64,000 nt of DNA from Peronospora farinosa. Taxonomy: Eukaryota > Oomycota > Peronosporomycetes > Peronosporales > Peronosporaceae. Positions within the stretch are counted from its first letter, which is position 1; the number at the start of each line of letters is the position of its first letter. Below are positions 18,601 through 25,534 of this stretch, in pieces. Below the pieces are notes generated by a model that saw only the letters and a list, made by a program, of their open reading frames with translations, was not told the DNA's origin and did no database searches. A program made the position numbers and the translations under genes. The DNA is taken from assembly GCA_947646735.1 (NCBI GenBank), contig CANTFK010000829.1, positions 1 to 64,000 on the forward strand, written 5' to 3'.

Positions 18601-21353
18601 ACTGACGCATAAATCGCAAAGTCTTCGACAAATCGACTATAGTAATTCAAGCTTCCCAGAAACGATTGCATCGATCGCAACGTTTTTGGGAACGGAATAT
18701 TCACCAGCGATCCCAAATCCTTTGGATTAGCTTCGATTCCTGCCAGTGAGACTTGATGACCCAGGTAGTCCACCTTACGTCGTCCCCAAAAACTTTTAGC
18801 GAGACTGATCGACAAATTCCATTCGTTGCATACTTCTAACAATCGCTTTACCTTATCATATAAGGAGGCCCACGATGTTGCTGGAATTAGTATGTCATCA
18901 ATATATGACCTTCGGCCAAGCACAGATGGCTTCTGGCTAGTATCCGGTTCGCCTTCTGTGAATACATCAACCAGCTTTGGCGATCCCGTTACCGTATCAG
19001 CGGAGTCGAGTGATCCTGTGGCAATTGCGTTTGGATCCGTACCGATCTTGAGGTATCCATACAGTGCATTATCAATTAGACGTTGGTAAATCTGCGGAGC
19101 GTTTTTTAGCCCAAACGGCATTCGTAACCACTCGAACAGGCCTGACGGCGTGATAAAAGCAGAAATCATCCTTGCTCGCTCGGTCATTTCCACGACCCAA
19201 AATCCACTGGCCATATCCAACGAACAATACCACATAGCTTTATCCATATCTTGCAATAATTCGCTAATCAGAGGCATAGGATACACCATCAATCTCGTGA
19301 GTTGATTCACCCGCCGATAGTCAATACATAACCGGATGTCGACACCATTCTTTTTTATGATTACCACAATCGGCGAAGCCCATGGTGATGTCGACGGCTG
19401 GATAATCCTGGCTGATAGTAATCCTTTGATTAGGTCAGCTAACTTCTCGCGAAATTTGGGAGCGACCGGTCGTACTCGTTGTGCGATCGGGTGTGCTCCA
19501 CCAACATCGATATCACATACTGCTCCTCGAGCTGCAGGAGGAAGCGCGTTTCCTTTGCCAATGAGTAAGTGTCGGTTCGCCCAAATTAATTGCCGTAGAC
19601 TTTCTTGGTCCTTGGTTAAAGGAACTCCCGGATCGCCCACTTGGATATCATCAATCGTAACTTCTTCGGTGGATGACACAATCTCAGGCAAGACAGCCAT
19701 ATGCTGATCCACATCTTCGGCATACAATTCACCACTCTCATGACAATACATCGAGTCTTCAGGCTTCATCTTTACACTTCCTCCGGCTAGAATAAATTCG
19801 TCGTTGATAATCGTCGTATCACTAGCTTGCTCTTGTTCTCGCAGATCGCGATCCAGATCGGCCAGATCGCGGTTATTAATTACCATATCGGCCAGATCGC
19901 GGTCATCGCGATCCAGATCAGCCAGATCGCAGTCCTCAATTGTCGGATCGGGGTTATCGCGATCCAGATCGGCCAGATCGCGGTCATTGATTGCCAGATC
20001 AGCCAGATCGCAGTCCTCAATTGTCGGATCGCGCTCCATACATTTCGGTGTATAGTTATTGTGAGTGTAATTATCTTCACCCCACGGCCCTTTCACGTGA
20101 TCGACATTTGACATCCCTCTGATCGCATTGATTACCCATGGAGATTGCGCTACTTGCTCGCTTTCATCTTCGATCACCCGATCTTCTACATTGTTGCCAC
20201 CGATTCCTCTTATCGCATCGCATTCATCATTGGATCGTGTCGTGGGTTTCACTGTTTCCGTAGTCCTTTCTTCTGCTTCCTTTTTTGAGCGTGTTAAGAT
20301 CCTCTTCGGCGTAGGGTACGAAGGATGGTCCACTAGCGGTCCGGTATATTCCTCCAGTAGTTCTTCTTCTCGATCCGTTGTCGCTTCGAACGCTAATGTC
20401 TGCCATTCGTTATACCGACGCGATCCCACCGAGACATATCCTGGGGACCGAGGTATCATATCAGCAACCATCCACCAACCTAATGGCGATCCATGACTTA
20501 AAGTCACTTCTTGATCGCCGATATTAGTCAGCTGTAGATACTTGATCTGACCTGGTCCCGTAGTTACTGTAGGTACCCACTTCGGATCGCGCCTCACCCA
20601 GATCTTGGCTTTAGGAGGACTAACTCCGATCTTCACTTCGGTCGATTTGCCCACGGGAATCACCACATATTGATCTGGAATTGTGATCGCTTGTATGGTC
20701 GCCCGGTAAGGGGGTCTTCGTCCATTCAGAAGTATCCTGACCTCATCAGGCAAACAAAGTGTTCCATCTGCTAAATCCAGGCGTATTCCAGCTGGGACCA
20801 TAAAATCCATTCCTAGGATCGCGTCTTGACCTACTTGATCTCCTACCCAAGCATCAAAATAATAGACTAGCGATCCATTCAGCGTGATCTTGATTCTTGT
20901 ACGACCGTCCGTCATGTATATGTTCTCACCAATCCCAACACATTCTTGCCTCTGACTCTCGTCAATGACACATCCTACCTTACGAGCAAAGGTGGTGTCG
21001 ACGATTGAGACTTCGGCTCCAGAATCAAACAACATAATCGCCTTTTCATTGTTGATCTTGCCCGTTGCCTTGGCTTGCTTGAACCATTTTCCTGGGGTAT
21101 GATATTTCCAATATCCCCGTGATTCACCTGGTGCTAAGTCGAGCTCCATTTTCGCAGGCGATCGGGCATATTCATCAACTCTTACGACGCTTGATATTGA
21201 ACGCAGAAATTTTGAATCTTCACATGTATTATTCGGGTCGATCTGAGTGTTAACGCCCTGATCTGTCGATCTTCTTTCCACAAATGCATAAATGCAGAGC
21301 CTAGAACGCTCGGCTCGTACCAGATTCCAACCTGGCGAGCGTCCTAGTTTAAC
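15696..21353 (-). CDS. pol: Element A pol: protease, RT, two RNase H domains, integrase, chromodomain (expressed by -1 frameshift)
   Basis: The frame is open from the frameshift site at 21353 to 15696. The first possible non-ATG codon noted, GTG at 21281, is unlikely to be a start. Counting residues from 21281: protease with DSGAEVSIV at 86; an acidic DLADLDRD repeat linker at 424-480; RT at about 600-880 with motif B LRMPFGLKNAPQIYQ and YIDD at 793-796; a native RNase H at about 940-1060 that lacks the usual catalytic Asp residues (YAS for DAS, TRFS for TDH); a second RNase HI-like domain at about 1128-1258 with D1134, E1174, D1199 and D1249; integrase with its His cluster at 1402-1412, C1442 and C1445, and D1474, D1534, E1570 (35 residues between the last two); chromodomain at about 1789-1842 (FKVYWKGHAKPSWVDEADL). 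A 45-50 residue insert sits between RT motif B and YIDD; I recall the same insert in oomycete pol proteins. No stops or frameshifts. Confidence 0.92.
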   Translation of the reverse strand, partial: VKLGRSPGWNLVRAERSRLCIYAFVERRSTDQGVNTQIDPNNTCEDSKFLRSISSVVRVDEYARSPAKMELDLAPGESRGYWKYHTPGKWFKQAKATGKINNEKAIMLFDSGAEVSIVDTTFARKVGCVIDESQRQECVGIGENIYMTDGRTRIKITLNGSLVYYFDAWVGDQVGQDAILGMDFMVPAGIRLDLADGTLCLPDEVRILLNGRRPPYRATIQAITIPDQYVVIPVGKSTEVKIGVSPPKAKIWVRRDPKWVPTVTTGPGQIKYLQLTNIGDQEVTLSHGSPLGWWMVADMIPRSPGYVSVGSRRYNEWQTLAFEATTDREEELLEEYTGPLVDHPSYPTPKRILTRSKKEAEERTTETVKPTTRSNDECDAIRGIGGNNVEDRVIEDESEQVAQSPWVINAIRGMSNVDHVKGPWGEDNYTHNNYTPKCMERDPTIEDCDLADLAINDRDLADLDRDNPDPTIEDCDLADLDRDDRDLADMVINNRDLADLDRDLREQEQASDTTIINDEFILAGGSVKMKPEDSMYCHESGELYAEDVDQHMAVLPEIVSSTEEVTIDDIQVGDPGVPLTKDQESLRQLIWANRHLLIGKGNALPPAARGAVCDIDVGGAHPIAQRVRPVAPKFREKLADLIKGLLSARIIQPSTSPWASPIVVIIKKNGVDIRLCIDYRRVNQLTRLMVYPMPLISELLQDMDKAMWYCSLDMASGFWVVEMTERARMISAFITPSGLFEWLRMPFGLKNAPQIYQRLIDNALYGYLKIGTDPNAIATGSLDSADTVTGSPKLVDVFTEGEPDTSQKPSVLGRRSYIDDILIPATSWASLYDKVKRLLEVCNEWNLSISLAKSFWGRRKVDYLGHQVSLAGIEANPKDLGSLVNIPFPKTLRSMQSFLGSLNYYSRFVEDFAIYASVLYELREADFHEIRCSDKMNALDSTVATRNDSDQKFDIGDDPDPEGRTRWEKAMIAFTMLKAKIANTPILRHFDPDRPPVIVVYASKWAVSAALLQEYDGIYWPVTFTSRTLKPNEINYGMVEKEILALLRILDICYCMLVSREIKVLTRFSTMAWLVQSFGLNGRLGRWAALLSTWTLEIKKCEKGEDEMLGALAASVTPREEVDEVLIAIAPRKQPRQTLSMPPPTVEEDESLLVVSFDGSARTKRKGGSYSAIIWKLPEWTIVAAASEYATDLTVNEAEYRGLLLGFDLLENQTRGRVIICGDSNLVIRQMRGEIDCKAPGLQLLRQKAMEKLRSWPIHEFLHMKRDWNQSADRLASTALQKEQGVVITSEGDRQDLITLNRLDELLKSKQTESVVKVAAITRATRRRRQPPEILQEEFVQQMRSERIRQAQDEECWIANLKIFLIGDITNLSMEEAKSCAKIASDYEVDESDILYFCPGAVKNSDDLDGIARLVVPETLQQDFLHHYHASLEGGHQGIGRTYQRIRSRFHWRGLYRSVQRYVSECTDCETGKGRPVINGESPGNLQATYPFQIIAMDHIPSLPRSFKGNTELLIWVDLFSGYVVAKASKSRTAQTIAENYEECIFRRFGASEAIRHDREPGFMSDFFRAFNRLIGQKQRATMAYRPQANGTAERMVQTLTRALKMYVSDVNQQDWDEYAERLTFAINTAQDRVRGETPFFLIHGWDPRSTLEATLPLGSTRRRDRDPRRWRYHMQRHYQRAREAVNERLRTAIQTRADRHNEDLKPHEIEPGAQVWLYLDRVKEGYARKLAHMWHGPFRVKEMCGDHAVRLEIAGTPYRLFPVVHISKLKKVKTFPDRPKNLLTIEEEYRFDFDEALLPEDSFEGNLGDDEFEVEKIVDVRSDRKTRFGRVHRQFKVYWKGHAKPSWVDEADLNCGALLRDFERGKISRNRFEVMQSHEEGSGG
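19840..20035 (-). repeat. Minisatellite in the pol linker between protease and RT
   Basis: Imperfect repeats of GCCAGATCGCGGTCAT-type units encode DLADLDRDDRDLADM and variants (pol residues 424-480). The matching block in element B is 90 bp (30 codons) longer, so unit number varies while the frame is kept. The repeats are rich in the same GATCGCG word as the LTR boxes. Confidence 0.85.
21301..21353 (-). promoter_or_regulatory. -1 ribosomal frameshift signal between gag and pol
   Basis: In element sense the slippery heptamer G TTA AAC lies at 21353-21347 in gag phase and is followed directly by the gag stop TAG (21346-21344). Slipping back one base reads GTT AAA CTA, which is the pol frame. 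A 12-bp stem follows: CTAGGACGCTCG (21347-21336) pairs with CGAGCGTTCTAG (21312-21301) with one G-U pair. Its 23-nt loop contains a further CCAG/CTGG pair. GUUAAAC is a known slippery sequence type in nidoviruses. Element B has the same heptamer and stem (62475-62423), with one change, in the loop only. Confidence 0.85.
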
Positions 21354-23635
21354 ATTTCTTCAGCCTTCGGCGGAAGCATTCCAGCATGCTTGGTTGGGAC
21401 ATACCACTTGCGTATCATGTTGTAGAATTCTTCCATTCGACATTTTCCATGCTCATGGATATCTCCGCAGGCAGCACAGGTGTAAAAACACTTGTCCGAC
21501 GGATGTCCCTTACGACCACACTTCTGACACGTTAGTCTCTTCCAGCATCCACGATCATCGTGTTTCTTCGACCCACAATGGGTACAAGCCTTCTGATTCA
21601 CCACGCGATCTGGACCGCGATCTTGATCCAAATAGTCTGATCCCGCGCGTTGATCACTATATTTCTTCACGCGATCTGGTACTGTGGCCACACATAAGTT
21701 GCGTCGATCTATTTCGGCGTCTGATCCACTAATATCCGAGTCTGACTCACTGCTACTGCCTTCCAGACGAATCGCTCTCACAGCACGAGTTGGTTTCGAG
21801 GGTGCCGGAGTGGATGCCGACGCAGATCGCTGACGAAATTTGCTCGATCCCATTGCACTCGGATACTGTCTTCCCTCCATGCGTTGATATGTTCGCAGAG
21901 TTTCTTCCATATCATCGGCGTCTCCAAGGCGTAACAACGTCAACTGCTTAGCCAGATCGCGATCATCCAGTGTACCAATGAAATGTTCCACATGTTCTCG
22001 GCGAATTGAGGGCGATCCTTCCCGAATGGGGATTTTTGCTCGGATCGCGGCCACATTCAGTCGATACAAATATTCCAATGGAGTTTCATCAGATCGCTTC
22101 TTCGCATGGTAGTATTGTCTCCCGACCGACATACCATATCCACAATACTGGATCATGAAGGTTTCCAGCAACGACTTCCATGAATTCCGGGTGGATCGAC
22201 TTAACTGGCTATACCAATTTCGTGCCGGCCCCGTAAGTAAATCACCAAATACTAGACATTTTTCATCATCCGGGGCTTGGTCGCGTAAGAACGCCGACTT
22301 GGCCTTGTTGACCCAACTTCTCGCTCGATCTTCATCCTTGTCCCGTCCTGTAAATTCTTTCAGATCTGCGATCGCAGACATTCGAATCCGCTGCGTGACA
22401 AGTCCACCATTAGGTACAGCGCCTGCACTTGCGACTTGTGGCCGTCTTAGATCCTCCAGACCCAAATCGTCTGGATCGTAATTATTGGATCGCGATTGAC
22501 GCGATCCGGCCGATTCCATATCCACATCCGAAATGCAAACTTTTGGGGTGTTTGTAGGGATCGCGGATCGACTGGCGATCATGCGAGCTTGATCCTGCTC
22601 GTACTTTCTCATGGCAGCTTCAAAATAAGATTGCAATTGACCTGATCCATTCACGTTCATGTCTTCAGCTGTGAGTGCCGTCGTCGATTGTTCTCTGGCC
22701 TTAATCGGTGCCAGTCGCTCGCGAATATGCGCTGCACCAGCCGGTCCAAGTGACATTCGCTGCATATTAATCGAGTCGTCCGACTCCCCTTCGGATTCCG
22801 CTGACATATATTGCGAAGATCCCGTATGATATCCTTTTGGTATATCTGCAATCGGCTGGATCGTCTGATCCACCGGATCGCGCTCTCCAATTAGAGGAAC
22901 TAGCTTCGAAAACAGAGATCGCCCTGCTTGGATCACCCGATCATGATCGCATTCCAACAGCACCTGCGCGTCAAAAGCTCCAGCGGTGAATCCAGCGTTC
23001 TGGAGCAACTCCATAAGCCGACGGATCGCTTCCAACTGGTTCGGTGTCGGAATGGGAGCTGAAATTGGTCCTCGTAGCGATCCAATCAACTTCGGTTTCA
23101 AAATCTTTAGAACGGGATCGCTTGACAACAGATCTTTAAGCGCCTTCCAATGAAAACACCATTCCAGCTGATCCAGTTGCCATCCTTTCGCCTTGTCTTC
23201 CTCATGCGCTGGCTTCACGTCGATATCATCATGATCCGACTCAGGCGCCTTCATCTTCACTCGAGATGGCTTCGAATTCTTCTTCTTCTTCGAATTCGGA
23301 GTGGTTTTGGATAAATTTCCTTCGGTTTTAACCGTAGGATTTTTATCCAGCGGATCGCGTTGCAAAACGCGATCCGCAGGGGTCCTCGAAAGGACCTGGG
23401 GAGGGGGTAGAGGTTTTTCTTCCAGATCAATCTCTTGATCTTCCTCCTTGGTTTTCTTTTCATCTGCGCCCCTCCCAAAACGCTGATGATCCGGGGATCT
23501 TTTTTCTTCACACGTCTGCGGTGATCCCTTTGCCGCTGACGCTTCAATCCCAGGTTCAGTCTTGATCTTGACATCTTCTCTCAGGGACTCACGGTGAAAT
23601 CCCGAGTCACCAGAAGATCCGGGCACGCGCACCAT
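21344..23635 (-). CDS. gag: Element A gag: capsid domain and three zinc knuckles (763 aa)
   Basis: Structural protein that forms the particle and packages the RNA. The start is the first ATG of the frame, at 23635, in a strong initiation context (CCACCACAATGG), directly after the LTR. Residues about 1-190 are charged and disordered, with a basic stretch (KKKKNSKPSR). A capsid-type domain lies at about 455-560 (AIADLKEFTGRDKDEDRARS, then WYSQLSRSTRNSWKSLLETF). Near the end are CX2CX4HX4C knuckles CTHCGSKKHDDRGC and CQKCGRKGHPSDKC, and a third, shorter CAACGDIHEHGKC. The frame continues open upstream through the LTR to 23965 but without any ATG there. It ends in the frameshift site. Intact; element B has the same protein with one nonsense codon. 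Confidence 0.9.
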   Translation of the reverse strand: MVRVPGSSGDSGFHRESLREDVKIKTEPGIEASAAKGSPQTCEEKRSPDHQRFGRGADEKKTKEEDQEIDLEEKPLPPPQVLSRTPADRVLQRDPLDKNPTVKTEGNLSKTTPNSKKKKNSKPSRVKMKAPESDHDDIDVKPAHEEDKAKGWQLDQLEWCFHWKALKDLLSSDPVLKILKPKLIGSLRGPISAPIPTPNQLEAIRRLMELLQNAGFTAGAFDAQVLLECDHDRVIQAGRSLFSKLVPLIGERDPVDQTIQPIADIPKGYHTGSSQYMSAESEGESDDSINMQRMSLGPAGAAHIRERLAPIKAREQSTTALTAEDMNVNGSGQLQSYFEAAMRKYEQDQARMIASRSAIPTNTPKVCISDVDMESAGSRQSRSNNYDPDDLGLEDLRRPQVASAGAVPNGGLVTQRIRMSAIADLKEFTGRDKDEDRARSWVNKAKSAFLRDQAPDDEKCLVFGDLLTGPARNWYSQLSRSTRNSWKSLLETFMIQYCGYGMSVGRQYYHAKKRSDETPLEYLYRLNVAAIRAKIPIREGSPSIRREHVEHFIGTLDDRDLAKQLTLLRLGDADDMEETLRTYQRMEGRQYPSAMGSSKFRQRSASASTPAPSKPTRAVRAIRLEGSSSESDSDISGSDAEIDRRNLCVATVPDRVKKYSDQRAGSDYLDQDRGPDRVVNQKACTHCGSKKHDDRGCWKRLTCQKCGRKGHPSDKCFYTCAACGDIHEHGKCRMEEFYNMIRKWYVPTKHAGMLPPKAEEMLN
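23616..23634 (-). other. tRNA primer-binding site of element A, overlapping the gag start codon
   Basis: One base inside the 5' LTR end, the element reads TGGTGCGCGTGCCCGGATC. Its complement ends in CCA and contains GATCCGGG, the typical end of a tRNA T-loop and T-stem, so it fits the 3' end of a tRNA over about 19 nt. The first two bases (TG) are also the last two bases of the gag ATG. I could not name the tRNA. Confidence 0.75.
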
Positions 23636-24975
23636 TGTGGTGGAGTGGGATTCGCAAAATTGCTGATGCGATCCCAACTCTCCACTGGCGCCCGGACGAC
23701 CGACTAACGGAGGGGGTACCCCGATTCCGTGTGTATAGCCTTCCTCACCTTGTGTACCCGTCGGTAGGGCGGGTTGCTCTCTTCTCGGTAGACTTGAGTC
23801 GATGTTGAACTTGATTGTGTTAGGGATAGGTGGGGGGGGCGATCGCGTGGAATTCCTCACACGATCGCAGTTGTTCTTGGGGTGCTCTGTTTGAGTCGCC
23901 CTGATCTCCCTTGAGATCGCCTTGTCCAAAAATGTAGATACTTGATCCGCTTGCCTTCTGACCACTTGAGCCGTCTCGCGATCTTGTATCTGGACTTCTT
24001 AGTCCTCTGCGTCCAATCGCAGCTTGATTTGTTTTGTTGAGAATTCTTGCAATCCCTGGCCAAACAATCCAGGGATATGACTTGCGTAGTAGGTAGACTT
24101 CCTTGAGACGTCGGGAGGCCAAAGAATCCAGCCCGGAAGAGAAGTCGACACGTGTACTTAGAAGCAAATTGAACTCTGTTAATGTTAACCAATCAAATAC
24201 CAAAACCTATGATCTTGACTATCTGTAGCTCAGGATCTGTTGCCACGTATCGCCCTTTCGGAAAAATCAGATCTTGTAATGTGGTCCACTCCAATATCGC
24301 CGCGATCTGGATCGCTACCTCGCTCGGATATAATACCATTTTAGTACCAGATCGCGGTACTAAATAATTAGTACCAGATCGCGGTACTAAATAATTAATA
24401 CCAGATCGCGGTACTAAATAATTAATACCAGATCGCGGTACTAAATAATTAATATCGGATCGTGATACTAATAATTAGTACCTGATCGCGGTACTAATAA
24501 TTAATATCAGATCGCGGTACTAATAATTAATATCGGATCGCGGTACTAATAATTAGCATCGGATCACGACTTGTCCTCTTCACCGTTTCTCAGGTCATGT
24601 GAGATAGTTCATCTATGTGACATGTCATATCCACCATTCCAGTCCTCCATAGCGACGTGATCCACACCAGACCGTCCTCCACATGCTTGGATGTACCCAT
24701 CTTCCTCCTTAGCGACCGCGTTCACGCGGATCGCCATCGGAAATACTGGAGATCGCAATAGCGTAGTTTCTAGGCCATATTTGACCCCACATAGAAGTGC
24801 AAACTACACCATTCACTGTTTTCCATCCTATTTGACATCGTCTTGAAACCTTTCTGCGAGATCGCGACTCATCAATATTGGCCACGAGATCGCGACTCAT
24901 TAATATTGGCCATTTCGGACTTAACCGAAAATATGCGATCACACTTGGCAAAATTCACTCTTTCACTTCGCCACA
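23636..24975 (-). repeat. 5' LTR of element A (1340 bp)
   Basis: Partner of 11500-12805. Same TGTGG...CCACA ends. It contains eight full tandem boxes plus a partial one (24344-24556), against six in the partner. At several sites it agrees with the element B LTR rather than with its own partner (see findings). Confidence 0.9.
24344..24556. repeat. Tandem palindromic boxes in the 5' LTR
   Basis: Four 27-bp units followed by four 26-bp units of slightly different sequence (GGATCGTGATAC, CTGATCGCGGTAC and similar) and a partial unit. The second block is missing from the partner LTR but present in the element B LTR. Confidence 0.8.
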
Positions 24976-24979
24976 CTAA
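24976..24979. other. Target-site duplication of element A, right copy
   Basis: CTAA directly after the right LTR, matching 11496-11499. Confidence 0.8.
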
Positions 24980-25024
24980 TATAAGCGCTTCGCCGATACA
25001 GGGCGCTAGCGAGGGGGTTGTCAC

Positions 25025-25534
25025 ACGATGACTTTAAGCACCTTACCCCTTTCAAGTGGGAAGCTTTGCGTCGCCTGGCCTACTTGGCCGGCCTTACTAC
25101 CGTAGTTGTCATGTCCAAATATACGCCTGAGCGGCTCTAACATGTAGTCATTCAAGACTTCGTCAACCGCGATCTCGCCGAATTACGCCGGCAAGCTTTT
25201 ACTCCCGCAGTTGTCACGGGGACTAATATTATTTATACTTTATTTATAAATGGCAGCGGCAAGGGGCGTAAGCGCCTCGCGCTCAATCGCTGGCTTTGTG
25301 AAGTGGACATCGCTGTCCAAGCCCGCCAGCTCACGACGAAGTTCACGCGTACCTGTCTAAGTTGACTGGTAAGGCAAAAGTGTGGGCATTGGGAAGGCTT
25401 GTTGCCAATTCTAATGTTTCTCGGATATGCAGGCTTTAAAGGATGACTAGCTCCGGCATTTGAGCTACGCAAGACGAGCACAACCATCGCTCCGCTTCCT
25501 TGCGTTGTGATGGGGTAGTCTGTCAATGCTGGAC
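25025..25534 (+). pseudogene. G2 gag, N-terminal part
   Basis: Plus-strand capsid-type sequence: LNRWLCEVDIAVQARQLTTK at about 25280-25340, then TGKAKVWALGRLVA at about 25366-25410, a pattern I recall from oomycete gypsy gag. Several stops and frameshifts are present. It ends in GSLSMLD at 25514-25534 exactly where the orientation flips; the gag continuation is on the minus strand at 28405 downwards. Confidence 0.7.

Larger units (their letters stand above)
11500..24975 (-). mobile_element. Element A: intact Ty3/gypsy chromodomain retrotransposon with an antisense ORF
   Basis: Complete minus-strand element of 13,476 bp. Order in element sense: 5' LTR (24975-23636), PBS, gag, -1 frameshift site, pol, then a long ORF on the opposite strand, then 3' LTR (12805-11500). 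Both LTRs start TGTGG and end CCACA read on the plus strand, and CTAA flanks the element on both sides. Gag and pol have no stops or frameshifts, so this copy could be active. It is inserted in the 5' leader of G2. The polypurine tract before the 3' LTR is weak (only AGGGGA, about 6 nt upstream of it). Confidence 0.9.

Noticed and set aside
15825..20600. Many plus-strand frames of 80-120 codons across pol
   Set aside because: Shadows of the intact minus-strand pol frame.
21279..21281. GTG at 21281 as an independent pol start
   Set aside because: Not an ATG, and the pol frame is open further upstream into a well-formed -1 frameshift site, which explains expression better.
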